Source of the DNA: an uncultured Rhizobiaceae group bacterium
GTDB taxonomy: Bacteria > Pseudomonadota > Alphaproteobacteria > Rhizobiales > Rhizobiaceae
Reading direction: 5' to 3'
DNA length: 5,639 nt
NCBI GenBank assembly: GCA_938009335.1
Contig: CALLHT010000274.1
Span: forward strand, 1-5,639
Part shown: positions 1 through 5,639 of the stretch, one piece after another
Numbering within the stretch: the stretch's first letter is position 1
How the letters are laid out: each line of letters starts with the position of its first letter
Notes under the pieces: model-generated
Told to the model about the DNA's origin: nothing
Database searches by the model: none
What the model saw: only the letters and a program-made list of their open reading frames with translations
Translations under genes and position numbers: made by a program

Positions 1-107
1 GCTGTTAGTGTGACTTGAAGAGAAAGCAGGATGATCTCAAACAGGTCGGCATCCAAGGCGATAATCAGCCAGAAGGCTTGTGCCATTCCATTTGCCAAAT
101 CGCCCAT
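1..107 (-). CDS. ABC transporter permease, TupB-like (tungstate uptake), N-terminal part only
   Basis: Reading leftward from an ATG at 105-107, 35 codons stay open to the window edge. The peptide starts MGDLANGMAQAFWLI and continues with an acidic-hydrophobic stretch (DADLFEIILLSLQVTLT). This is the way TupB-type permeases of tungstate ABC importers begin: a short amphipathic lead, a 'D-x-DLFEI' segment, then the first inner-membrane helix of the permease domain. A ribosome binding site GGGAG (119-115 on the minus strand) sits 7 bases before the ATG and supports this start. The family would take tungstate from a periplasmic TupA and be energised by TupC; those partners, if present, lie outside the window to the left. 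It is transcribed divergently from mrp. The family call rests on 35 residues and my memory of the family, so another molybdate- or sulfate-type permease is possible. Confidence 0.6.
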   Translation of the reverse strand, partial: MGDLANGMAQAFWLIIALDADLFEIILLSLQVTLT

Positions 108-291
108 TGTTAATCTCCCATTCCCCTCAAACCTTTACAGCGTACAAGTAAAACCAACAAGAGCTTGACGGCAGGCTTAGAACCTAAACTTTATTCTCTG
201 GCATGCCTTGGCAAATTGACGCAAACTCCATATTTGAGGCTAGGGTCTGCACTCAATTGGGACCTTCAACACTAATTGGAAGTTCAAGCGT
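108..291. promoter_or_regulatory. Divergent intergenic region between the TupB-like gene and mrp
   Basis: These 184 bases should hold the promoters of both divergent genes. On the plus strand there are two TTGACG hexamers usable as -35 boxes (165-170 and 216-221), but neither has a convincing -10 at 16-18 bp; the best partners (TATTCT at 192, TAGGGT at 241) are 19-21 bp away. On the minus strand TTGTTG followed 17 bp later by TAAAGG is a weak candidate for the permease gene. No molybdate/tungstate riboswitch-like fold or clear ModE-like operator was recognised. The region is a regulatory spacer by position; no promoter is firmly identified. Confidence 0.4.
278..282 (+). promoter_or_regulatory. 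Ribosome binding site of mrp
   Basis: GGAAG lies 9 bases before the ATG at 292 and supports that start. It sits in the second copy of an imperfect tandem repeat (251-270 and 271-289); the first copy carries GGGACC instead of GGAAG at the matching place. Confidence 0.5.
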
Positions 292-1422
292 ATGACAGAA
301 GTAACAAACGACCGCGTGATGGAACGCCTTTCAAAGGTGAAAGGCCCAGACCTTAAGGGCGATCTTGTTTCGCTTGGTCACGTGGAAAACGTGTTGGTTG
401 ATGGAGGAAAAGTAATTTTTTCGATCAAGGTTCCTGCTGCAAGAGCGCAGGAACTAGAGCCGCTACGCGAAGCGGCGGAAAAAGCAGTTATGGGATTAGA
501 TGGCGTGGAAAAAGTTACAGCTGTCCTGACTGCTGAACGCGCGCAAGGAGCGACGCCCGCTCCTCCACCCCCAGCTTCCGCGCCGAAGCGCGCAGCACAA
601 AACCCTGCTGATGGTCCGAAACCCGGCGTTCCGGGCATTAAGTCGATCATCGCTGTTGCCTCTGGTAAAGGCGGTGTTGGAAAGTCAACGACATCTGTAA
701 ACCTCGCATTGGGGTTGGCAGCACAGGGATTAAAAATTGGCATTTTGGATGCTGATATCTACGGTCCGTCTATGCCGCGCATGTTGGGGCTTTCAGATCG
801 CCCTACTGCGCAAGGCAAGGTGCTTTCTCCGCTTGAGGGGTATGGGCTAAAAGTTATGTCTATGGGCTTTCTCGTGGAAGAAGACACCCCGATGATCTGG
901 CGTGGTCCTATGGTCATATCGGCACTCACTCAAATGCTTCGCGAAGTTGCTTGGGGGGAATTGGACGTTCTCGTCATAGACATGCCACCGGGAACAGGTG
1001 ACGCTCAACTGACCTTGGCACAGCAGGTTCCATTAGCCGGCGCTGTGATTGTATCCACACCGCAAGACATTGCTCTGATTGATGCGAGAAAAGGCCTCAA
1101 TATGTTCCGCAAGGTTGAAGTGCCAATCCTTGGCCTTATAGAAAACATGAGTACGTTTATTTGTCCAAATTGCGGGGAGCGCTCCGACATTTTCGGCCAC
1201 GGTGGTGCGCGGGAAGAAGCCGATAAACTCGGAATTCCGTTTTTGGGCGAAGTTCCTTTGCACATCGATATCCGTACTAATTCTGATGGCGGAACACCGA
1301 TCACTGTTTCTGAGCCAGACAGTCAGCATGCGGAAATCTATAAACAGATCGCTGCAAACGTAACTGAAAGGCTAAAGGCGCATAGCGGGGAAGCCGCAGC
1401 ACCTGAAATCGTATTTGAGTAA
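292..1422 (+). CDS. apbC (mrp): Mrp/ApbC/NBP35-family iron-sulfur cluster carrier ATPase
   Basis: A complete 376-residue P-loop ATPase that binds a bridging [4Fe-4S] cluster and delivers it to apo-proteins in the cytoplasm. Residues about 6-82 form the MIP18/DUF59 domain typical of bacterial Mrp. A Pro/Ala-rich linker (about 83-113, with a run of four prolines) leads to the ATPase domain. That domain shows the deviant Walker A GKGGVGKST (125-133), the switch I region DADIYGPSMPRM (153-164), the family signature WRGPMVISALTQML (203-216), the Walker B/switch II segment VLVIDMPPGTGD (226-237), and the paired cluster cysteines CPNC (291-294) followed by GHGG. Length and domain order are normal for alphaproteobacteria. 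The TAA stop at 1420-1422 lies 3 bp from the stop of the convergent hydrolase. It appears to be a single-gene unit. The family is certain; exact client proteins cannot be read from sequence. Confidence 0.96.
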   Translation: MTEVTNDRVMERLSKVKGPDLKGDLVSLGHVENVLVDGGKVIFSIKVPAARAQELEPLREAAEKAVMGLDGVEKVTAVLTAERAQGATPAPPPPASAPKRAAQNPADGPKPGVPGIKSIIAVASGKGGVGKSTTSVNLALGLAAQGLKIGILDADIYGPSMPRMLGLSDRPTAQGKVLSPLEGYGLKVMSMGFLVEEDTPMIWRGPMVISALTQMLREVAWGELDVLVIDMPPGTGDAQLTLAQQVPLAGAVIVSTPQDIALIDARKGLNMFRKVEVPILGLIENMSTFICPNCGERSDIFGHGGAREEADKLGIPFLGEVPLHIDIRTNSDGGTPITVSEPDSQHAEIYKQIAANVTERLKAHSGEAAAPEIVFE

Positions 1423-1425
1423 AGC

Positions 1426-3423
1426 TTACTTTCTGAGTACTGATCCCGAAAACTGTTTTTCAAAAAACAGATCCCCATTGAGAAACGCTTGAAGGGTGGC
1501 TGTCGAATGATACTTGCTTTCATCACACGTCATCTCCGCTAGGACGTGTGTTCTCCACATTGCCCCGTCACGTCCTCCGGTTTGCTCCCATTCGGCCCGT
1601 GCCTTTGCTGAACTTGGATCATCAGGATGGATGGTAAAACGTTCTTTGAGCCAGGAACCCGAGATCAACCCATGTTCAAGGTCTCGCTCTTCTCCGCTAT
1701 CCGCATCAATCGATACGGTGACTTTTCCCGACGCCGGGTCCGTTTCAATCGTCCGCTTGTATGAAGCCGCGCGCAGTTCTTCTGTGCGCCAAGGCAATGA
1801 ACCAACAGGCTCTTCGAACACCCATTCATCTTTGGCCGCAAGCGTGTTGCGAATTGGCACATCTATGCTTCCTTGCTTAACAGTTATGGTCGCCGCTTCG
1901 GGCGAAGGCCAGATATACGGCCAATAACTTGTCGAGATGGCAACACGCAACGCATGGCCTTTCGGCAATCGGTAGGCAATTTGATCAAGGGCAAAATGTA
2001 CATCAACGTCTTGGTTGGGCACCAACCGCGAAGGCGTTTCATGCGAACTATGATGTGTAAGATTAAAGACACCGTGAGTAATAAGCGCGGAAGTATCATC
2101 CGGAAACACGTCGCACAATCGAACTGCGATTTGCGCCTGTGGCTTGTCAGATGAAACCGTCAACATGATCTTTGGCGCACCAATGATATCCACATCCTGC
2201 TCTGATGGTTCCCCATCAAAGCAAAGTGACTTCGCATCATCGTCCGATTGCTCATCTGGCAACTCATCCGAAAAAGCAAACGGGAAATATTCTCCGCTTG
2301 CAGTTCCACAATCTTGAGGCGAAGAAATTGTCCCTCCAAATGTTTCTTTGGTTTTGAGCAATCCATTCTCACCCAAATACAGAGTATCCATTTTGATATT
2401 CGGAGAAGGCCATTGGGTCTCCGCAATCCATCTTCCGGGCCTATCATCAAACCATCGCTTTGGTTCCAGCGAATCTATCACGTAAGCACGATAAGCAGGA
2501 TCATTCTCAACACCTGTTTCGATGCCTTTAAGCCATTTGTCCCACCAACGTTTCGATTCCTGCAAAAATCCGATTGCCGGCGTAGGCCCTGCATAATGCG
2601 GGTACTTGTGTATCCATGGCCCGACAACACCCTTCACAGGCGCAGAAATATTCTCGACCAAATGAGAGATAGTATTACGATATCCATCGTGCCAACCGCC
2701 AACAGTTAGAACAGCCGCCTTGATCGAAGAATAGTCTTCGCAGACAGAGCCATGTTTCCAATAGGCATCACGATGCTGATGTTCGTGCCACACCTCCCAC
2801 AACCATGGCTGTGCTTCCAACCGTTCACGCCAGGTATCCAACCATCCCTCTCCGACAAGTTCTGGATCCGGCGGGCGCGACGAATAGGATAGCATATTCG
2901 CAGCCCAACCAAAATTCTCCCCCAACAAACACCCACCTTTGTAATGAATATCATCCGCATATCGATCGACGGTGGAACATACCGAAATGACTGCTTTAAG
3001 CGCATGAGGTTGCATGGCGGCTACCTGCAGGCAATTGAACCCGCCCCACGAAATTCCTTGCATGCCAGCATTGCCGTTGCACCAGGTTTGTGCTGCTGCC
3101 CACTCGATCACATCGCACGCATCATCTAATTCCTGCTGTGTATATTCATCCTCCATAAGCCCTTCGGATTCGCCATTGCCCCGCATATCCGTTCGAATGC
3201 AGCAATAGCCATGCCCTGCCATCCAAGGGTGGGAAAATTGATCACGCTGAATGGTTCCATCGCGTTTGCGATACGGCAGATGCTCAAGAATAACCGGGAC
3301 CGGATTTTCCTCCGCATCCCTCGGCATCCAAACGCGCGCTGAAAGCCTTGTGCCATCACGCATTATGATTCCTATATCAGGGATCTCAATTATCTCGCGC
3401 GGAAATTCACTAACATGCTTCAT
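1426..3423 (-). CDS. CocE/NonD-family serine hydrolase (X-Pro dipeptidyl-peptidase-like acyl hydrolase)
   Basis: A 665-residue alpha/beta hydrolase. The catalytic set of the cocaine esterase/X-Pro dipeptidase class is visible: oxyanion tyrosine in HLPYRK (Tyr51), nucleophile in GISWGG (Ser125), acid in GGWHDGYRN (Asp246) and histidine in GPWIHKYPH (His272). TDMRGNGESEG (78-88) is another class hallmark. A helical cap lies at about 150-235, and a PepX_C jelly-roll domain spans roughly 310-560, including the conserved VRLCDVFPDD...GVFNLTH block (434-457). A further beta-rich tail (about 560-665) occurs in the longer members of the family. No signal peptide is present, so it is probably cytoplasmic. 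The ATG at 3423 has AGGTG 4 bases upstream. It lies downstream of the binding-protein gene on the same strand, beyond a terminator, which suggests it processes imported substrate. The natural substrate (ester, amide or peptide bond) cannot be told; NonD refers to non-demonstrated specificity. Confidence 0.92.
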   Translation of the reverse strand: MKHVSEFPREIIEIPDIGIIMRDGTRLSARVWMPRDAEENPVPVILEHLPYRKRDGTIQRDQFSHPWMAGHGYCCIRTDMRGNGESEGLMEDEYTQQELDDACDVIEWAAAQTWCNGNAGMQGISWGGFNCLQVAAMQPHALKAVISVCSTVDRYADDIHYKGGCLLGENFGWAANMLSYSSRPPDPELVGEGWLDTWRERLEAQPWLWEVWHEHQHRDAYWKHGSVCEDYSSIKAAVLTVGGWHDGYRNTISHLVENISAPVKGVVGPWIHKYPHYAGPTPAIGFLQESKRWWDKWLKGIETGVENDPAYRAYVIDSLEPKRWFDDRPGRWIAETQWPSPNIKMDTLYLGENGLLKTKETFGGTISSPQDCGTASGEYFPFAFSDELPDEQSDDDAKSLCFDGEPSEQDVDIIGAPKIMLTVSSDKPQAQIAVRLCDVFPDDTSALITHGVFNLTHHSSHETPSRLVPNQDVDVHFALDQIAYRLPKGHALRVAISTSYWPYIWPSPEAATITVKQGSIDVPIRNTLAAKDEWVFEEPVGSLPWRTEELRAASYKRTIETDPASGKVTVSIDADSGEERDLEHGLISGSWLKERFTIHPDDPSSAKARAEWEQTGGRDGAMWRTHVLAEMTCDESKYHSTATLQAFLNGDLFFEKQFSGSVLRK
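1453..1470. repeat. Hairpin-forming inverted repeat near the convergent mrp/hydrolase junction
   Basis: CTGTTTTTCAAAAAACAG is an almost perfect palindrome (8-bp arms around a one- to two-base centre), 31 bases past the mrp stop and inside the last codons of the hydrolase gene (residues about 651-657). On the minus strand the stem is followed by TTTT, on the plus strand by ATCCCC, so neither side has a proper U-tract. It may act as a weak terminator or 3'-end stabiliser for mrp, or be only a coding coincidence in an AT-rich Phe/Glu/Lys stretch. Confidence 0.35.
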
Positions 3424-3427
3424 GGGA

Positions 3428-3432
3428 CACCT
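3428..3432 (-). promoter_or_regulatory. Ribosome binding site of the CocE-like hydrolase
   Basis: On the minus strand AGGTG (3432 to 3428) is 4 bases before the ATG at 3423. This is a moderate site, clearly weaker than the GGGAGGAA of the binding-protein gene upstream, in line with lower expression of the enzyme. Confidence 0.5.
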
Positions 3433-3465
3433 GTTTTCGAGCTTAGCAACAACTCAATGGAACAC

Positions 3466-3497
3466 AAAAAAACAGCGGTGAAAATCACCGCTGTTCC
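3466..3497 (-). terminator. Intrinsic terminator after the binding-protein gene
   Basis: On the minus strand an 11-bp perfect stem (AACAGCGGTGA, three-base loop TTT, TCACCGCTGTT; plus-strand arms 3485-3495 and 3471-3481) is followed directly by seven T (A-run at 3466-3472). It starts 29 bases after the TAA of the binding-protein gene and ends about 43 bases before the hydrolase start. This is the textbook form of a Rho-independent terminator. On the plus strand the run after the stem is interrupted (TTCCAATTTTT), so leftward termination is the main function. Partial read-through would supply the hydrolase. Confidence 0.9.
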
Positions 3498-3523
3498 AAT
3501 TTTTCAAACTGGTTGGATTTCGC

Positions 3524-5143
3524 TTATGCAAACCACCAGCGCTCGGAGATCTTGTTACCGTCGTTCTCCCAGTTGGCCGCAACATCAGGACCATGAGCAA
3601 GCTTCTTGCTATGCGCCATAATGTAGTTTGCCCACATTGCAACAATGGCACCGCCATCATCATGCAACAATTGCTGAGCTTCACCATACAAGACACCACG
3701 CTCTGCTTCATCGGTCTCAGCACGAGCTGATACAACCAATTCATTGAAGCGCTTCGCCGCTGGCGTATCGCGCCATGCCGTATCGTTCCATGTATTGTCG
3801 GCAGTGTAAGCGGATGAATACATCCAGTCCTGAGTCGGGCGACCGCCCCAGTAACATGCACACCAGCCTTTTTTGTTCCAAACGTTTGACCAGTAGCCAT
3901 CGTTAGGCTCACGAACCAACTCAATTTCAATGCCCGCTTTTTTGGCAGACGCTGCAATAAGCTGCCCTGCATCCACAGCACCCGCAAACGCTGCATCAGC
4001 AACAGAAAGCTGAATTGGACCTGAGTGACCAGATTTCTTGTAGTGTTCAGCCGCTTTCTCAGGATCGTACGTGCGCTGTGCGATACTATCATTAAAGAAC
4101 GGCATAGAGCCATTGACCGGAATGTCGTTACCGGCAACACCATGACCGAGCAGGATCTTCTCTACCAGCTCATCGCGGTCGATTGCGTATTTCAATGCCA
4201 GACGAAGATCTAGATTACCAAATGGTTCTACATCCAGACGCATCGGGAATGTGTAATGCTGAGTTCCGGTTGTTTCCAGAATTTCTACGGTTGGCACCCG
4301 AGCCATCAATCCAACGGTTTTTGGATCAATCGAGTCCGCAATATCCACGTCACCATTCAGCATCGCGCTCTGGCGGGCAGTCGGATCAACGACAGAAAGG
4401 ATTTCCACCTCATCGAAGTGAGCAGAGTTTTCTTTCCAGTAGTTCGGGTTGCGTTTGAATGAAGCACGAACGCCTGATTCGTGGTTGCCCAGTGCATAGC
4501 CACCTGTGGAGTTATCTTTAGCTGTTACGTCAACATTACCTGATCCGTCAGACGCCATGATCATGAAGTGATAGTCACTAACGATGAACGGGAAGTCCGA
4601 GTTGCCATCTTCAAGCTCGAAGATAACGCGGTTATCGCCATCTTTCTTGATGTCCTTAACAGCGGTTACAAGCCCCTTCGCAGCAGACTTTGTATCTTCA
4701 CCGCGGTGGATGTTGAAGGTTGCAATCACATCATCGGCAGTAAGTGTTTTGCCATTGTGGAATGTCACATCCTTGCGTAGGTTGAAGGCCCAGTTTTTGG
4801 CCTCTTGGTCTGGCTCAAAGCTTTCAGCAAGCTCGCCGCGCAGTTTACCGTCCTGTCCAACTTCTGTTAGGTGGTTACCGCGGGTATAAATCACGTTCTG
4901 GGTAAAGCCGTTTGTAGAAGTTGACGGATCGATTGTGTCTGTCGTGCCGCCATATCCCGTTGCATGACGCAGCTTACCACCTTTTTTGGGTGTGGCAGCC
5001 AAAACAGAATCAGCCATGCCAAGAACAGTCGGCATAGCCACACCAGCGGCCACCATAGAAGTGATAAACTGGCGACGGCTCATGCCGCCTTTTTCAAATT
5101 TCTCTTTTTGGTTTTCAACGAAAACCTTTTTCATGTCGCGCAT
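3524..5143 (-). CDS. ABC transporter substrate-binding protein, family 5 (peptide/nickel/opine type), Tat-exported
   Basis: A 539-residue periplasmic binding protein of the DppA/OppA (SBP_bac_5) class that captures substrate for an ABC importer. The N-terminus has a basic lead of about 20 residues, a twin-arginine motif SRRQFIT (22-28), a hydrophobic stretch (29-43) and a cleavage region SVLAA near residue 49-50. Mature-part hallmarks are AESFEPDQEAKNWAFNLRKD (106-125) continuing to VTFHNGKTLTADDV, then RNPNYW (231-236) and LRLALKYAIDRDELV (313-327). The C-terminus SERWWFA is typical of one rhizobial subgroup. The ATG at 5143 was chosen because GGGAGGAA ends 4 bases upstream; an in-frame ATG at 5188 lacks such a site. 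It is divergent from a DppB-like permease, probably its partner. A terminator follows the gene. Ligand specificity (di/oligopeptide, opine or another amide) cannot be read. Confidence 0.93.
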   Translation of the reverse strand: MRDMKKVFVENQKEKFEKGGMSRRQFITSMVAAGVAMPTVLGMADSVLAATPKKGGKLRHATGYGGTTDTIDPSTSTNGFTQNVIYTRGNHLTEVGQDGKLRGELAESFEPDQEAKNWAFNLRKDVTFHNGKTLTADDVIATFNIHRGEDTKSAAKGLVTAVKDIKKDGDNRVIFELEDGNSDFPFIVSDYHFMIMASDGSGNVDVTAKDNSTGGYALGNHESGVRASFKRNPNYWKENSAHFDEVEILSVVDPTARQSAMLNGDVDIADSIDPKTVGLMARVPTVEILETTGTQHYTFPMRLDVEPFGNLDLRLALKYAIDRDELVEKILLGHGVAGNDIPVNGSMPFFNDSIAQRTYDPEKAAEHYKKSGHSGPIQLSVADAAFAGAVDAGQLIAASAKKAGIEIELVREPNDGYWSNVWNKKGWCACYWGGRPTQDWMYSSAYTADNTWNDTAWRDTPAAKRFNELVVSARAETDEAERGVLYGEAQQLLHDDGGAIVAMWANYIMAHSKKLAHGPDVAANWENDGNKISERWWFA

Positions 5144-5147
5144 TGAG

Positions 5148-5155
5148 TTCCTCCC
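5148..5155 (-). promoter_or_regulatory. Strong ribosome binding site of the binding-protein gene
   Basis: On the minus strand GGGAGGAA (5155 to 5148) precedes the ATG at 5143 with a 4-base gap (6 bases from the GGAGG core). It decides the start against the longer in-frame frame opening at 5188 and against an internal ATG at 5083 just before the twin-arginine motif. Confidence 0.8.
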
Positions 5156-5181
5156 GATAAATGCAACGAAATGCCCCGCAC

Positions 5182-5195
5182 CAAACAATTGTTTG
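5182..5195. promoter_or_regulatory. 14-bp perfect palindrome, candidate operator
   Basis: CAAACAATTGTTTG is identical on both strands and lies 39 bases upstream of the binding-protein ATG, within its likely leader or promoter. Its size and AT-rich symmetry fit a site for a dimeric helix-turn-helix repressor, but no regulator gene is in the window and the family cannot be named. Confidence 0.4.
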
Positions 5196-5315
5196 CGCAG
5201 TAACAGACTTCAGCGAAACATATGATCGGATGAATTGCAAATCATTTGGAAAATTGTGATTGCTCCCACGGTTTCATTCTCCTTGATGCCGACACCTTCA
5301 CACAGATTATTTTTG

Positions 5316-5339
5316 CTGACGGTTTACAATCACCGTGAG
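5316..5339. promoter_or_regulatory. Interrupted dyad, candidate operator or promoter-overlapping site
   Basis: CTGACGGT and ACCGTGAG pair at 7 of 8 positions around an 8-base centre (TTACAATC), 72 bases before the permease start. A TTTACA hexamer overlaps the inner edge, so a protein bound here could affect permease transcription. It is unrelated in sequence to the palindrome at 5182-5195. Confidence 0.3.
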
Positions 5340-5396
5340 ATTATCTTAGCATCCTTGAAAAGCGAGCAGAAAGCTCCGAAATTCAAATATATGGTT

Positions 5397-5402
5397 GGGG
5401 AG
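5397..5402 (+). promoter_or_regulatory. Ribosome binding site of the DppB-like permease
   Basis: GGGGAG ends 9 bases before GTG 5412. It lies inside the coding frame that would open at ATG 5391, which argues that translation starts at the GTG. Confidence 0.55.
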
Positions 5403-5411
5403 ACCATTCAC

Positions 5412-5639
5412 GTGCATCCAGTTCTTCTGACAGTCTTGCAACGGCTTGGTCTTGGCCTCCTTACCCTATTTTTCGTTTCAATCATCATTTTCTCCGCCAT
5501 CGCAATGTTGCCGGGTGACTTTGGCGAGCAAATTCTTGGACAAACTGCATTACCTGAAACAGTTGAGGCATTCCGCCGCGAACTGGGTTTGGATAAACCG
5601 GCTTGGGTTCGTTATATCGATTGGATTGCAGCAGTACTT
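5412..5639 (+). CDS. ABC transporter permease, DppB/OppB type, N-terminal part
   Basis: The frame from GTG at 5412 is open for 76 codons to the window edge. The peptide begins MHPVLLTVLQRLGLG, has a first membrane helix at about residues 12-32 (LGLLTLFFVSIIIFSAIAMLP), then the family's periplasmic signature PGDFGEQILGQ (34-44) and the FRRELGLDKP-x-x-x-RYIDW block (54-71). This is the standard beginning of the first inner-membrane permease of Dpp/Opp/nickel importers. GGGGAG (5397-5402) is 9 bases before the GTG and supports that start; an in-frame ATG at 5391 would add seven residues but lacks a good ribosome site. The second permease and ATPase genes are expected downstream. It is divergent from, and very probably works with, the binding protein at 3524-5143. 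Confidence 0.88.
   Translation, partial: MHPVLLTVLQRLGLGLLTLFFVSIIIFSAIAMLPGDFGEQILGQTALPETVEAFRRELGLDKPAWVRYIDWIAAVL

Larger units (their letters stand above)
5144..5411. promoter_or_regulatory. Shared control region between binding-protein and permease genes
   Basis: This 268-bp gap between divergent genes of what is probably one transporter must hold both promoters. It contains a perfect 14-bp palindrome near the binding-protein start (5182-5195), an interrupted dyad nearer the permease (5316-5339), and a looser inverted pair GCAAATCA/TGATTGC (5237-5263). No promoter pair is clear. On the minus strand TGATTT-16 bp-TATGTT is a weak candidate for the binding-protein gene; on the plus strand TTTACA (5323-5328) could be a -35 for the permease but the -10 is poor (TTAGCA). 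No coding potential is seen on either strand. Confidence 0.5.

Noticed and set aside
200..207. GGCATGCC palindrome in the divergent spacer
   Set aside because: Only 8 bp with no extension beyond the core; expected by chance.
378..743. 121-codon frame antisense to mrp
   Set aside because: Shadow of the mrp coding frame; composition (Ala/Gly/Pro/Phe rich) mirrors the reverse complement of the Pro/Ala linker and P-loop, with no ribosome site seen.
1514..1927. 137-codon plus-strand frame antisense to the hydrolase
   Set aside because: Antisense shadow of a gene with intact catalytic motifs; no domain or convincing start.
2248..2709. 153-codon plus-strand frame antisense to the hydrolase
   Set aside because: Shadow frame with Arg/Cys/Ser-rich composition and no family resemblance.
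3454..4143. 229-codon open frame on the minus strand overlapping the binding-protein gene
   Set aside because: It lies in another frame of a well-supported gene, runs through the terminator hairpin, has a low-complexity basic composition and no recognisable domain.
5144..5188. Upstream in-frame start (ATG at 5188) for the binding protein
   Set aside because: It would place the strong GGGAGGAA inside the gene and add 15 residues before an already long Tat lead.
4986..5225. 79-codon plus-strand frame reaching into the control region
   Set aside because: Antisense to the Tat signal region of the binding protein; no ribosome site and no homology recognised.
1..5639. Defence system, mobile element, CRISPR array, toxin-antitoxin pair or RNA gene
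   Set aside because: No array-like repeats, transposase, integrase, inverted terminal repeats, tRNA cloverleaf or rRNA segment was seen; all long frames are accounted for by housekeeping or transport genes.

Overview
The window looks like an ordinary chromosomal segment of an alphaproteobacterium, most likely Hyphomicrobiales (Rhizobiales) or a marine relative. The basis is the style of the Mrp ATPase, the Tat-exported peptide-type binding protein ending in SERWWFA, and the moderate, unskewed base composition. This placement is inferred from protein character; no rRNA or other marker gene is present.

Layout. Positions 1-107 (minus) hold the first 35 codons of an ABC permease that resembles TupB of tungstate transporters. 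A short divergent spacer (108-291) separates it from mrp/apbC (292-1422, plus), a complete iron-sulfur cluster carrier ATPase. mrp converges, with only 3 bp between stop codons, on a CocE/NonD-family serine hydrolase (1426-3423, minus). Upstream of the hydrolase on the same strand, beyond a strong intrinsic terminator (3466-3497), lies a family-5 (peptide/nickel/opine type) extracytoplasmic binding protein with a Tat signal (3524-5143, minus). A 268-bp control region (5144-5411) with two dyads follows. Then the first 76 codons of a DppB-like permease (5412 onward, plus) run off the right edge.

How the genes work together. The binding protein and the DppB-like permease are probably parts of one Dpp/Opp-type importer split over two divergent transcripts, with the remaining permease and ATPases expected to the right of the window. 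The cytoplasmic CocE-like hydrolase probably acts on what the importer brings in (an ester, amide or peptide-like compound). The terminator suggests the binding protein is made in excess over the hydrolase. Mrp is a housekeeping protein with no evident functional link to either transporter.

I found no mobile element, CRISPR array, RNA gene or clearly new system. The points most worth a second look are the shared control region with its palindromes, the predicted importer-hydrolase pairing, and a hairpin at the convergent mrp/hydrolase junction that also encodes the hydrolase C-terminus.
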